A stretch of DNA of 8,104 nucleotides, from the NCBI GenBank assembly GCA_003133265.1, contig PKWQ01000100.1:30153-38256 (forward strand), in the 5' to 3' direction. Under the pieces are notes generated by a model. The model saw only the letters and a list, made by a program, of their open reading frames with translations, had not been told where the DNA came from and searched no databases. Shown piece by piece: positions 1 to 6,811 of the stretch. The DNA comes from Acetobacteraceae bacterium. GTDB taxonomy: Bacteria; Pseudomonadota; Alphaproteobacteria; Acetobacterales; Acetobacteraceae. Both the position numbers and the translations under genes were made by a program. The stretch's first letter is position 1. Each line of letters starts with the position of its first letter.

Positions 1-543
1 GAGCGCTATGTCTATATCGAGGGCGAGGACAAGCCGCGCATCGATAGCCAGGCCGACCCCGTGAACATCGCGGCCTCCGGTTCGGAAGGGGTATATCGGT
101 TCGCCAATCGCTACAAAGACGAGAAAGTCGAGAAGGCATTCTTCGTACCCAAACTGTGCAACCACTGCACGCATCCGGCCTGCGTGCAGGTGTGTCCGAC
201 CGGCGCCACGTACAAGACCGCGGACGGCGCGGTGCTGATCGATCACACCTATTGCATCGGCTGCCAGTACTGCGTGCAGGCCTGCCCCTACGGTGCGCGC
301 TTCTTCAACGAGGAGAAGCACGTCACGGACAAATGCACCTGGTGCTACCACCGTATCACCAAGGGATTGAACCCCGCTTGCGTCGAGGTCTGCCCGGTCA
401 GCGCGCGTATCTTCGGTGATCTGAAGGACAAGAAAAGTCCGATCAGCAAGTTCATCAGTGACAATCGCGTCCAGGTGCTCAAACGCGAAACCGGCAACGG
501 TCCTAATGTCTTCTATATCGGCCTCGACAAGGAGGTTATCTGA
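1..543 (+). CDS. 4Fe-4S ferredoxin-type electron-transfer subunit, DmsB/PsrB/NrfC-like (5' end missing)
   Basis: This is the iron-sulfur subunit of a membrane-bound oxidoreductase. It should pass electrons between a catalytic subunit, usually a molybdopterin enzyme, and a quinone-reactive membrane subunit. The reading frame is open to base 1, so the 180 visible residues are the C-terminal part, and a GTG at 61 is not the real start. Twelve cysteines form three cluster motifs: residues 53/56/61/65 (CxxCxxxxCxxxCP), 85/88/91/95 (CxxCxxCxxxCP) and 112/115/127/131 (CxxC-x11-CxxxC). Family members normally bind four clusters, so the first cysteine group should lie in the missing N-terminus. The long spacing in the third motif is typical of DmsB/NrfC-type proteins and not of simple ferredoxins. 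The stop overlaps the start of the NrfD-like gene by one base (TGATG), which fits a two-protein electron-transfer unit. The family is clear, but the substrate is not: tetrathionate, thiosulfate, polysulfide, DMSO and others are possible. Confidence 0.93.
   Translation, partial: ERYVYIEGEDKPRIDSQADPVNIAASGSEGVYRFANRYKDEKVEKAFFVPKLCNHCTHPACVQVCPTGATYKTADGAVLIDHTYCIGCQYCVQACPYGARFFNEEKHVTDKCTWCYHRITKGLNPACVEVCPVSARIFGDLKDKKSPISKFISDNRVQVLKRETGNGPNVFYIGLDKEVI
529..535 (+). promoter_or_regulatory. Ribosome binding site for the NrfD-like gene
   Basis: AAGGAGG lies inside the last codons of the iron-sulfur gene, 7 bases before the ATG at 543. It is a near-perfect Shine-Dalgarno sequence. It fixes the NrfD start and, with the TGATG stop/start overlap, points to coupled translation of the two subunits. 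Confidence 0.85.
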
Positions 544-1724
544 TGGAGCCCCTATTTCAGGCCATGCCGTTTACCGGCTACGTCTATCCCAATGAGACGG
601 TCTTTCCGTGGTCGGTGCTGATCGTCGTCTATCCCTATCTTACCGGCTTGGTGGCGGGAGCGTTCACTGTTTCAAGCCTGTACCAGGTGTTCGGCTTCAA
701 ACGCCTGGAGCCGGTGGCGCATTTTGCCATGTTGTCCTCGCTGTGTCTGATGATCTTCGTGCCGACACCGCTGCTGCTGCATCTCGGCCATGCGGAGCGT
801 GCCTTCAACGCCATGCTGACGCCGCATTTGACCTCGGCGATGGCGATTTTTGGCTATGTCTCTGCCTTCTATATTATTCTGCTGATGCTGGAAAATTGGT
901 TCGTGTTCCGGCCGTACATTGTGAAACAGGCACAAAAACGGCGCGGCTTGCTCGGGTTTGCTTATCGCGTGGCCACCCTCGGGTCGTATGACGTGTCCGA
1001 GGAGGCGATGCAGTATGACCGGAAATGGATCTTCGCGTTGGCGGTGATCGGCATACCCGGCGCACATGGCCTACATGGCTATGTGGGATTCGTCTTTGGG
1101 TCGCTGAAATCGCGTGAGTGGTGGTCCTCCGATCTGATGCCGGTCATCTTCCTGTTTTCCGCCATCATTTCGGGCGTCGCACTGTTGATCGTGCTCTATG
1201 TCGTATCGTGCTGGCTGCGCCGGGTCCGGGTCGACCTCGACTGCCTGAAGGGCCTGGGTTACGCGATGTGGGGCTTCCTGATGTTCGCCCTGCTGCTGGA
1301 GGGCGTGGAGTTCGGCGCACTGGTCTATCGCGGTCGCGAGGGCATTGAGTTCATCATGCAATTCGTGGAAGGCCCGCTGATCGTTCCTTTCTTCATCTTG
1401 CAAGTCGCGCTTGGCGCGGTGACGCCGATCCTTGTGCTGTCCTATCTGTTCTGGCGCGGGACCAAGGGGCTGCCGCTGGCCGTCGGGATTGTGGTAAGCG
1501 CCATACTGGTGATGTTCTCGGTCCTGATGATGCGGTACAACGTGGTCATCGGCGGACAGGAGATCGCGAAAACGGGCAAGGGGCTGTTGGACTTCCAGTT
1601 CGAGGTATTCGGCCGGGACGGCATTCTCGCCGCTTCGTCCGTGCTGATCGCTCCGCTGATCTTGTTGACGATAGTGGTTCAGTTCCTGCCGCCATGGCAC
1701 GATCCGGCACCGGAAAAAGCATGA
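543..1724 (+). CDS. NrfD/PsrC-family quinone-interacting membrane subunit
   Basis: This 393-residue integral membrane protein should anchor the iron-sulfur subunit and exchange electrons with the quinone pool. About nine hydrophobic segments can be picked by eye, near residues 22-46, 57-78, 97-121, 161-184, 199-225, 238-260, 275-303, 310-330 and 360-382. Family marks include LGHAER (81-86), matching the usual LGxPER after the second segment, and RYNVVIGGQ (331-339), close to the R(W/Y)NVVIGGQ motif common in PsrC/DsrP/Hmc-type members. E253 and E256 lie in a membrane segment and could be part of a proton path, but this is inference. Length is normal for the family. The start is set by a strong ribosome site and the one-base overlap with the previous gene. 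This is the last gene of the left operon. Parts of it are more AT-rich than the right block (the line at 841-900 is 40% GC by hand count). Confidence 0.92.
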   Translation: MEPLFQAMPFTGYVYPNETVFPWSVLIVVYPYLTGLVAGAFTVSSLYQVFGFKRLEPVAHFAMLSSLCLMIFVPTPLLLHLGHAERAFNAMLTPHLTSAMAIFGYVSAFYIILLMLENWFVFRPYIVKQAQKRRGLLGFAYRVATLGSYDVSEEAMQYDRKWIFALAVIGIPGAHGLHGYVGFVFGSLKSREWWSSDLMPVIFLFSAIISGVALLIVLYVVSCWLRRVRVDLDCLKGLGYAMWGFLMFALLLEGVEFGALVYRGREGIEFIMQFVEGPLIVPFFILQVALGAVTPILVLSYLFWRGTKGLPLAVGIVVSAILVMFSVLMMRYNVVIGGQEIAKTGKGLLDFQFEVFGRDGILAASSVLIAPLILLTIVVQFLPPWHDPAPEKA

Positions 1725-1805
1725 GAACACATGCGCGGGGCAACCGTACGGCCGCTGGTTGCGGGCGCTCCTGACGGGATATGGATCGCTGAGTTGTAGG
1801 TGAGG

Positions 1806-1831
1806 GGCCCACCGGCACTGTTCGGTGGGCC
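1806..1831. terminator. Inverted repeat between convergent operons, possible bidirectional terminator
   Basis: GGCCCACCG at 1806-1814 and its exact reverse complement CGGTGGGCC at 1823-1831 enclose an 8-base loop. The 9-bp GC-rich stem lies in the 138-base gap between the ends of the NrfD-like gene (plus strand) and the DppC-like gene (minus strand), where a two-way terminator is expected. Neither side has a clear T-tract (the plus side continues AATCCCCTTC), so it does not meet the classical intrinsic terminator pattern. It could instead be a 3'-end stabilising hairpin. Confidence 0.55.
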
Positions 1832-1862
1832 AATCCCCTTCTGGCGTCCCAACGCCGCTGAT

Positions 1863-2684
1863 TTACATCCGTCGCGCGATGCGTGGATCGAGCAGGTCGC
1901 GCACCCCGTCGCCCAGCACGTTGATCGACAATACCATGCCGCCCAGGAACAGTCCGGGGAACGTCACGTTCCAGATCGCCAGCTGCACGAAGTTGCGGCC
2001 ATCGGCGATGATGTTGCCCCAGCTTGGGATTTCCGGCGGCGTGCCGACGCCGAGAAAGCCCAGATAGGCCTCGATCAGCACCGCCGAGGCGCAGATATAC
2101 GTCGCCTGCACGATGATCGGCGCCAGCGCGTTCGGCAGCACATGGCGGAACAGGATGCGCGGCAGGCGCGAGCCGCTGGTGATCGCGCCCTGGATGAACA
2201 CCTGTTCGCGGATCGACAGCACCACCGATCGCACCAGCCGCACCACGCGCGGGATTTCCGGGATGGTGATGGCGACGATCACCGTCTGCACGCTGGCCCG
2301 CGTCAGCGACAGCATCGCCACCGCGAGCAGGATGCCGGGGATCGCCATCAGCCCGTCCATCACCCGCATCACCGTCGCGTCCAGCCAGCGCACATAGCCT
2401 CCCACCAGCCCGATCGTGGTGCCGACCACGCTGGCCAGCGCGGCGACGGACAGACCGATCAGCAACGATATTTGCCCGCCATAGAGCGTGCGGCTGAGGA
2501 TGTCGCGCCCATAGGCGTCGGTGCCGAACCAGTGCGCGCCCGACGGTGGGCGCAGTCGATGCACGACGTCCAGCTCGATCGGATCGTACGGCGCGATCCA
2601 CGGCGCGGCGAGCGACAGCAGCACCAACGCCGACAGCAGCACGCCGCCCAGCACGATCTTCGGATGCCGCCATATTCGTCGCAT
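1863..2684 (-). CDS. Peptide/nickel-type ABC transporter permease, DppC/OppC-like
   Basis: This 273-residue inner-membrane permease should pair with the DppB-like protein encoded just upstream. An N-terminal hydrophobic segment (about residues 9-32) precedes a periplasmic stretch with HWFGTDAYGRD (51-61), the signature of DppC/OppC N-termini (usually HxxGTDxxGRD). Further membrane segments follow to about residue 260. The cytoplasmic coupling loop runs from about 159 to 190 and ends in RHVLPNALAPI. In it the usual EAA---G reads QGA---G (165-171): the glycine is kept but the first two residues differ. SWGNII (221-226) and the C-terminal LLDPR are also typical. The ATG at 2684 overlaps the DppB stop by one base (TGATG). 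No clear ribosome site is visible, so coupled translation is likely. The frame stays open further upstream, but that stretch is an out-of-frame reading of dppB. It is the last gene of the minus-strand operon. The substrate cannot be told from the sequence. Confidence 0.93.
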   Translation of the reverse strand: MRRIWRHPKIVLGGVLLSALVLLSLAAPWIAPYDPIELDVVHRLRPPSGAHWFGTDAYGRDILSRTLYGGQISLLIGLSVAALASVVGTTIGLVGGYVRWLDATVMRVMDGLMAIPGILLAVAMLSLTRASVQTVIVAITIPEIPRVVRLVRSVVLSIREQVFIQGAITSGSRLPRILFRHVLPNALAPIIVQATYICASAVLIEAYLGFLGVGTPPEIPSWGNIIADGRNFVQLAIWNVTFPGLFLGGMVLSINVLGDGVRDLLDPRIARRM

Positions 2685-3625
2685 CAGTAGCGTATCCGCG
2701 GGTCGAGCAGCGAGTAGGTCAGGTCGATCGCCAGATTGATCAGCACATAGACCATCGAGGCGATCAGGATCACGCCCTGGATCACCGGATAGTCGCGCTG
2801 CGTCACCGCCTCGATGGTCAGGCGGCCGATCCCGGGAATGGCGAACACGCTCTCTGTCACCACCACGCCGCCGATCAGCAGCGCGACGCCGAGCCCGATG
2901 GTGGTGACGATCGGCACCGCGGCGTTCTTTAGCGCATGGCGCAGCAGCACCGCGCCCGCGCCCAGCCCCTTGGCGCGGGCGGTGCGGATGTAATCCTCGG
3001 CCAGTACCTCCAGCATGGTGCTGCGGGTCATGCGCGCGAGCAGCGCCATGTAGACCAGCCCCAGCGCCAGGGCCGGCAGCGCCAGATGCGCGAAATACGG
3101 CCCGACGCCCTGCGACATCGGGGTGAAGCCCTGCACCGGCAGCCATTTCCAGGTGCGCGAGAACTGGAACACCAGCGCATAGCCGATCAGGAACACCGGG
3201 CAGGAGAACGAGATCACCGCCAGCCCCATGATCGCGTGATCGATCCAGCTGCCCACCTTCCACGCCGCCACGATGCCCAGCGGCACCGCGAGCGAGACCG
3301 CCAGGATCATGGTGCAGACAGCGAGCGACAGGGTCGGTTCCACCCGCTGGGCGATCAGCGTCGTCACCGGCACATGGTTGTAGACCGACACGCCGAGATC
3401 GCCGCGCAGCAGGTCAGCGATCCAGAGCACGAACTGCAGCACCAGCGGCCGGTCGAGCCCGAGCGTGGCGCGGATGCGCTCGATGTCCTCCGACGTCGCA
3501 TTCTCGCCGGCGATGATCGCCGCCGGGTCGCCCGGGCTGAGATGCAGCAGCAGGAACACCACCAGCGCGACCACCAGCATGACCGGGATCGTCGCCAGTA
3601 TCCTACGGATGACGAGCCCGAGCAT
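2684..3625 (-). CDS. Peptide/nickel-type ABC transporter permease, DppB/OppB-like
   Basis: This 313-residue inner-membrane permease is the first of the transporter's two channel subunits. It opens with a hydrophobic helix (about residues 5-29) and then PGDPAA (31-36), the standard DppB/OppB mark after helix one. GLDRPLVLQF (56-65) and LRGDLGVS (73-80) are also family-typical. The coupling loop carries DYIRTARAKGLG (211-222) and RHALKNAAVPI (229-239), a good match to the EAA---G consensus. It ends YSLLDPRIRY. Length is normal. The start ATG at 3625 agrees with family N-termini and leaves 21 bases after the solute-binding protein gene. The ribosome site is weak (only a GAG-containing stretch upstream), so translation may depend partly on the gene before it. 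Its stop overlaps the DppC start. Confidence 0.94.
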   Translation of the reverse strand: MLGLVIRRILATIPVMLVVALVVFLLLHLSPGDPAAIIAGENATSEDIERIRATLGLDRPLVLQFVLWIADLLRGDLGVSVYNHVPVTTLIAQRVEPTLSLAVCTMILAVSLAVPLGIVAAWKVGSWIDHAIMGLAVISFSCPVFLIGYALVFQFSRTWKWLPVQGFTPMSQGVGPYFAHLALPALALGLVYMALLARMTRSTMLEVLAEDYIRTARAKGLGAGAVLLRHALKNAAVPIVTTIGLGVALLIGGVVVTESVFAIPGIGRLTIEAVTQRDYPVIQGVILIASMVYVLINLAIDLTYSLLDPRIRY

Positions 3626-3646
3626 GCGGTGGTCGCTCTATCGCGG

Positions 3647-5230
3647 CTATTGCTTGTCGATGTTCCAGTAGACCGGCATGCCGGATACCAGAACCCCGGT
3701 GACGTTGGCGCGGAAGGCGATCGGCTGGAAGAACTGGCCGTACGGTACATAGGGTACGGCGACGTAGGCCCGTGCCTGGATAGTCTCGATCATCGCCCGC
3801 CGCTTTGCCGTATCGTTTTCCTTGGTCCAGGCGGTCACCAGCGCTTCCAGCTCCGGGTCGCACAGCCAGCCGGGATTGGCCCGCTCGCAGCCGGCGTTGA
3901 ACCAGGTGTTGGCGACCGGGTTGGACGGGTCAGGGCCGCCCTGGCTGGTGATGAAGATGTTGTAGCCGCCCTTGTCCAGCGGGTCTTTGCGGGCGCGGCG
4001 GACCGAGATCGTGCTCCAGTCCCCCGATTGCAGGTCCACCGCCGCCCCCGCCTTGCGCAGGGCGGACGCCAGAACCATGGTCGCGGCGGCGTATTGCGGC
4101 CGGTCGGTGGGCAGCAGCACGACGAGCTTCTCGCCTTTATAGCCGCCTTCCGCCAGCAGCGCCTTGGCGCGGGCATAGTCGGGCTTGCGCAACGGCTCCG
4201 ACCCTACCGCCGTCTCGTTGCCCGAACCGCACATGAAGAACGCGCCGCAGAACTTCAGATACAGGTCGGGGTTGCCCACCACCGCCTGCATGACCTCCTC
4301 CTGGTTGACCAGATACAGCAGCGCCTCGCGTGCCTTGATGTTGTTGAATGGCGGATTGAGCGAGTTCGGCCGCAGCACGAACTGAACGCCCAGTTTGTCG
4401 ATGTTGAGGACGCGAAGATCCTTGTCTTCCATCATCGGCTTGATGAAATCCAGCGGCGGCGCCTCGAAATAGTCGATTTCCCCGGCCATCAGCGCGGACA
4501 GGGTGGTGTTGTTGTCGGGGATGTACAGCCATTCCACCCGATCCAGCTTGGCGATCTTGCCGCCCGACAGATAGTCCGCCGGTTCGGCGCGCGGGATGTA
4601 ATCGGGGTTGCGCACGAACACCGCCTTGTTGCCCGGGCGCCATTCGTCGCGCTTCATGATGAACGGGCCGGAGCCGATCGAGTCCGTGGTCTGCTGGTTA
4701 ATGGGCAGGGAGGCGATGCGTTCGGGCATGATATAGGCCGGTGTGGTCGGCTTGCCGAGCGTCTCCAGTACCAGCCCGTACGGCTCCTTCAGCCGCATGC
4801 GGAAGGAGAGATCGTCCACCACCTCGAAATCCTGCAGAACCTTGGCCAGTCCCTGGCCCATCACGTCGCGCACCATCCAGCGCTTCAGCGACGCGATGCA
4901 ATCCGCCGCGCGGACCGGTTGGCCGTCGTGAAACTTCATCCCCTTACGCAGCGTGAACGTATAGGTCAGCTTGTCGTCGCTGAGGCTATAGGTATCGACC
5001 ATCTGCGGCTTCGGCTCGAACTTGGAGTTGATCGCGAACAGCGTGTCGTAGACCAGATAGCCATAGCGGTTGGTGATGTAGGTCGTGGTCCAGGTGGTAT
5101 CGAGGATCTTCAGATCGGCATGCACCACCGCGCGCAGCGTCTTGTCCGCCGCCTGCGCGGTCGCGCCAACCGCGCCGACCGCCAGCGCGATGCCGGCGAT
5201 CCGTCCGAGCCATTTGCCCGCGATGCTCAT
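3647..5230 (-). CDS. ABC transporter periplasmic solute-binding protein, family 5 (DppA/OppA type)
   Basis: This 527-residue exported protein should capture the solute in the periplasm and deliver it to the adjacent permeases. The N-terminus is a Sec signal peptide: charged start, hydrophobic core (about 10-22) and an AQA/AD cleavage site after residue 27. There is no lipobox cysteine, so it should be soluble and not a lipoprotein. SBP_bac_5 marks include YDTLF (61-65), FTLRKGMKFHDG (92-103, the family signature), GSGPF (186-190), NPDY (208-211) and LVNQEEV (307-313). Four later cysteines form two close pairs, C328/C334 and C448/C457, which could be disulfides in the periplasm. Family 5 proteins bind peptides, but also nickel, opines, sugars and other solutes, so the ligand stays open. 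The operon partners suggest an organic acid or similar compound. The ATG at 5230 has a good ribosome site (GGGAGA, 6 bases away) and gives the signal peptide directly. Confidence 0.94.
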   Translation of the reverse strand: MSIAGKWLGRIAGIALAVGAVGATAQAADKTLRAVVHADLKILDTTWTTTYITNRYGYLVYDTLFAINSKFEPKPQMVDTYSLSDDKLTYTFTLRKGMKFHDGQPVRAADCIASLKRWMVRDVMGQGLAKVLQDFEVVDDLSFRMRLKEPYGLVLETLGKPTTPAYIMPERIASLPINQQTTDSIGSGPFIMKRDEWRPGNKAVFVRNPDYIPRAEPADYLSGGKIAKLDRVEWLYIPDNNTTLSALMAGEIDYFEAPPLDFIKPMMEDKDLRVLNIDKLGVQFVLRPNSLNPPFNNIKAREALLYLVNQEEVMQAVVGNPDLYLKFCGAFFMCGSGNETAVGSEPLRKPDYARAKALLAEGGYKGEKLVVLLPTDRPQYAAATMVLASALRKAGAAVDLQSGDWSTISVRRARKDPLDKGGYNIFITSQGGPDPSNPVANTWFNAGCERANPGWLCDPELEALVTAWTKENDTAKRRAMIETIQARAYVAVPYVPYGQFFQPIAFRANVTGVLVSGMPVYWNIDKQ

Positions 5231-5236
5231 GATGTT

Positions 5237-5242
5237 TCTCCC
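5237..5242 (-). promoter_or_regulatory. Ribosome binding site for the solute-binding protein gene
   Basis: Read on the minus strand this is GGGAGA, 6 bases before the ATG at 5230, in the 28-base gap after the DUF35 gene. It is clearer than the sites before either permease, which fits the need for more binding protein than permease. Confidence 0.7.
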
Positions 5243-5258
5243 AGTCTGTTCCGGCCGT

Positions 5259-5666
5259 TCAGGCCATTTCGAACTTCGGCAGCGTCACGTTCTCGGTCAC
5301 CTTATCGAAAACCACGCGTACCGCAGCACCCATTTTCGCATTGTCGGAATTGCCGACCAGATTGCTGACCATGATCGGCCCTTCTGCCAGCCGTACCAGG
5401 CAGACCCGATAGGGCAGGTTTTCCTTGAACCCGTCCCAGTAGGCGCGATGGAAATCCACCCAGGATTCCAGCGTGCCGTTGCCGCTGACCACGCCCCATT
5501 CCTGGTCCGAAGACAGGCATTTCGGGCATACCGGAGAGGCGGGATAGTGCTTGTCGCCGCACGACTTGCACGTCTGCACCGACAGCCTGCCTGCCTTGGC
5601 GTTTTCCCAGAACCCGCGATTCACCGGGTCGATCTTCGGCAGCGGCTTGTTGTAGGTCTCGCTCAT
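5259..5666 (-). CDS. DUF35 zinc-ribbon/OB-fold protein, acyl-CoA-associated partner of the thiolase-fold protein
   Basis: This 135-residue protein has the two-part DUF35 architecture. The N-terminal rubredoxin-like zinc ribbon has C33/C36 and C47/C50 (CKSCG and CPKC). An OB-fold follows from about residue 55 to 130. Proteins of this family form complexes with thiolase-fold enzymes and help bind the acyl-CoA; examples are the DUF35 domain of ChsH2 with Ltp2 and archaeal thiolase/HMG-CoA synthase partners. The frame stays open 35 residues further upstream, but that stretch overlaps the end of the thiolase-fold gene and is not family-like. The internal ATG at 5666 begins MSETYNKPLP, has a G-rich ribosome site (GGGGGGAAAG, 5671-5680) and leaves a 14-base gap to the gene before it, so I chose it. 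Position right after the thiolase-fold gene supports a two-subunit enzyme. Confidence 0.9.
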   Translation of the reverse strand: MSETYNKPLPKIDPVNRGFWENAKAGRLSVQTCKSCGDKHYPASPVCPKCLSSDQEWGVVSGNGTLESWVDFHRAYWDGFKENLPYRVCLVRLAEGPIMVSNLVGNSDNAKMGAAVRVVFDKVTENVTLPKFEMA

Positions 5667-5680
5667 GGAACTTTCCCCCC

Positions 5681-6811
5681 TCAACCGCGCGTATAGATGA
5701 TCGAGCGCGTGCAGGGCGTGGCCTGCACATATTGCACCACCTCGCAGTCCGGCACCTGCCGGGCGCCGCATTCGCCGCGTAGCTGGCGCACGGCCTCCAC
5801 GTTCAGCGCCCAGCCCTGCATGTAGGAGTTGGACAGGTGCCCGCCGTCGGTGTTGACCGGCAGCCGCCCGCCCACTTTCAGCGCGCCGCCCTCGACGAAA
5901 CCGCCGGATTCGCCCTGCTTGCAGAAGCCCAGCCCCTCCAGGCTGAACAGCACGGTGGGGCTGAAATTGTCGTAGGCCATCAGCGCATCCACATCCTTCG
6001 GCGACACGCCGGCCATGGCGTAGGCCTGATCTCCGGCCGCCTTTACCGCCGGATACCAGAAATCCATGTCGAAGTTGGGAATCGACGATCGGGTGAAACT
6101 CTCCTGTCCGCCGAAACCCGAGATCAGAACAGGCGGCTTCTTGAAGTCCTTCGCCCGTTCCGGCGTGGTCAGGATCAGGCAGACCGCGCCGTCGTTGATC
6201 AGACAGTAATCCAGCAGTCGCAGCGGCGCGGTGATGAAGCGTGCGTTCTCGTGGTCCTCGATGGTGATCGGCTTGCGCATCACCGCGTCGGGATTGAGGC
6301 CGGCGTTATGGCGTATCGCCACCGACACTTCCGCCAGCTGGCGCGTGGTGGTGCCGAACATCTGCATGTGCCGCTGGAAGGCCATGGCGTGGGCCCCGCC
6401 GGGGGATGTGAAGCCGAATGGGTCCCACACGCCCGGGCTTTCGTCGCCGCCGTAGTTCACCCGGCGCGAACGACCGATATTGGCATAGAGCAGGGCGACA
6501 TATTTCGCGTGCCCGGTCGCCAGTGCCGTCGCCGCCTCGATGATGCCGATGCCGGACATCCGCCCATGCGGCGGCAGCGTTAGCGTCCAGCGCGGATCGA
6601 GACCGAGTACCTCGCCCATCCGTCCGTAATAGGGGATGCGGCAGACCACGAGGCCGTCGATCTGGTTCTTGTCGATCCCGCAATCGGCGACCGCACTGCG
6701 AAACGCCTGCGCCGCCAGCCCGTATTCGTCGACATCCGGAAAGTTGCCGTAAGCGGTGTTGCCGACGCCGATGACCGCGGCGCGGTTCTTCAGTTCTGCG
6801 AGTTCGCTCAT
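5681..6811 (-). CDS. Thiolase-fold (SCP2/Ltp-type) protein, possible acyl-CoA retro-aldolase
   Basis: This 376-residue protein has the thiolase superfamily fold of the SCP2-thiolase/lipid-transfer type. Visible marks are AAVIGVGNTAYG (11-22), the helix region SGIGIIEAATALATG (86-100), YDNFSPTVLFSLEGLGFC (280-297) and LPVNTDGGHLS (317-327). Aligned from memory with SCP-x (NNNCATG and GGLISKGHPLG), R84 stands where the nucleophilic cysteine should be and Y330 where the GHPxG histidine should be. No cysteine lies between C57 and C203. Ordinary Claisen chemistry therefore looks unlikely. Ltp2-type steroid side-chain aldolases share this fold, need a DUF35 partner and use tyrosines, so a retro-aldolase is a reasonable inference. 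A non-catalytic scaffold is the alternative. The start at 6811 overlaps the CoA-transferase stop by 4 bases (ATGA) and has AGGAGG 7 bases upstream; an upstream in-frame ATG would lie deep inside the CoA-transferase gene. Confidence 0.88.
   Translation of the reverse strand: MSELAELKNRAAVIGVGNTAYGNFPDVDEYGLAAQAFRSAVADCGIDKNQIDGLVVCRIPYYGRMGEVLGLDPRWTLTLPPHGRMSGIGIIEAATALATGHAKYVALLYANIGRSRRVNYGGDESPGVWDPFGFTSPGGAHAMAFQRHMQMFGTTTRQLAEVSVAIRHNAGLNPDAVMRKPITIEDHENARFITAPLRLLDYCLINDGAVCLILTTPERAKDFKKPPVLISGFGGQESFTRSSIPNFDMDFWYPAVKAAGDQAYAMAGVSPKDVDALMAYDNFSPTVLFSLEGLGFCKQGESGGFVEGGALKVGGRLPVNTDGGHLSNSYMQGWALNVEAVRQLRGECGARQVPDCEVVQYVQATPCTRSIIYTRG

Noticed and set aside
61..543. GTG at 61 as the start of the iron-sulfur subunit
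   Set aside because: The frame is open to base 1, and the family needs a fourth cysteine group further upstream, so the gene is cut by the window edge.
1721..1799. Two tiny plus-strand open frames after the NrfD-like gene (17 codons at 1721-1774, with an ATGA overlap, and 22 codons at 1731-1799)
   Set aside because: They are too short, have no ribosome site of note and no recognisable motif. The overlap with the NrfD stop is likely to be chance.
1800..2690. A 296-codon plus-strand open frame opposite the dppC-like gene
   Set aside because: Composition is typical of an antisense shadow (His/Arg/Gln-rich), no domain is visible, and it runs through the junction hairpin.
2685..3263. Upstream in-frame extension of the dppC-like gene, giving a 466-residue product
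   Set aside because: The extra part is dppB read in the wrong frame. The family N-terminus begins at the ATG at 2684, which overlaps the dppB stop.
2936..5368. An 810-codon open frame on the plus strand, opposite the dppB-like and solute-binding protein genes
   Set aside because: Its product is rich in Arg, Gln, His and Ala with no recognisable domain, and it lies antisense to two well-supported genes. Long antisense frames are expected in GC-rich coding DNA.
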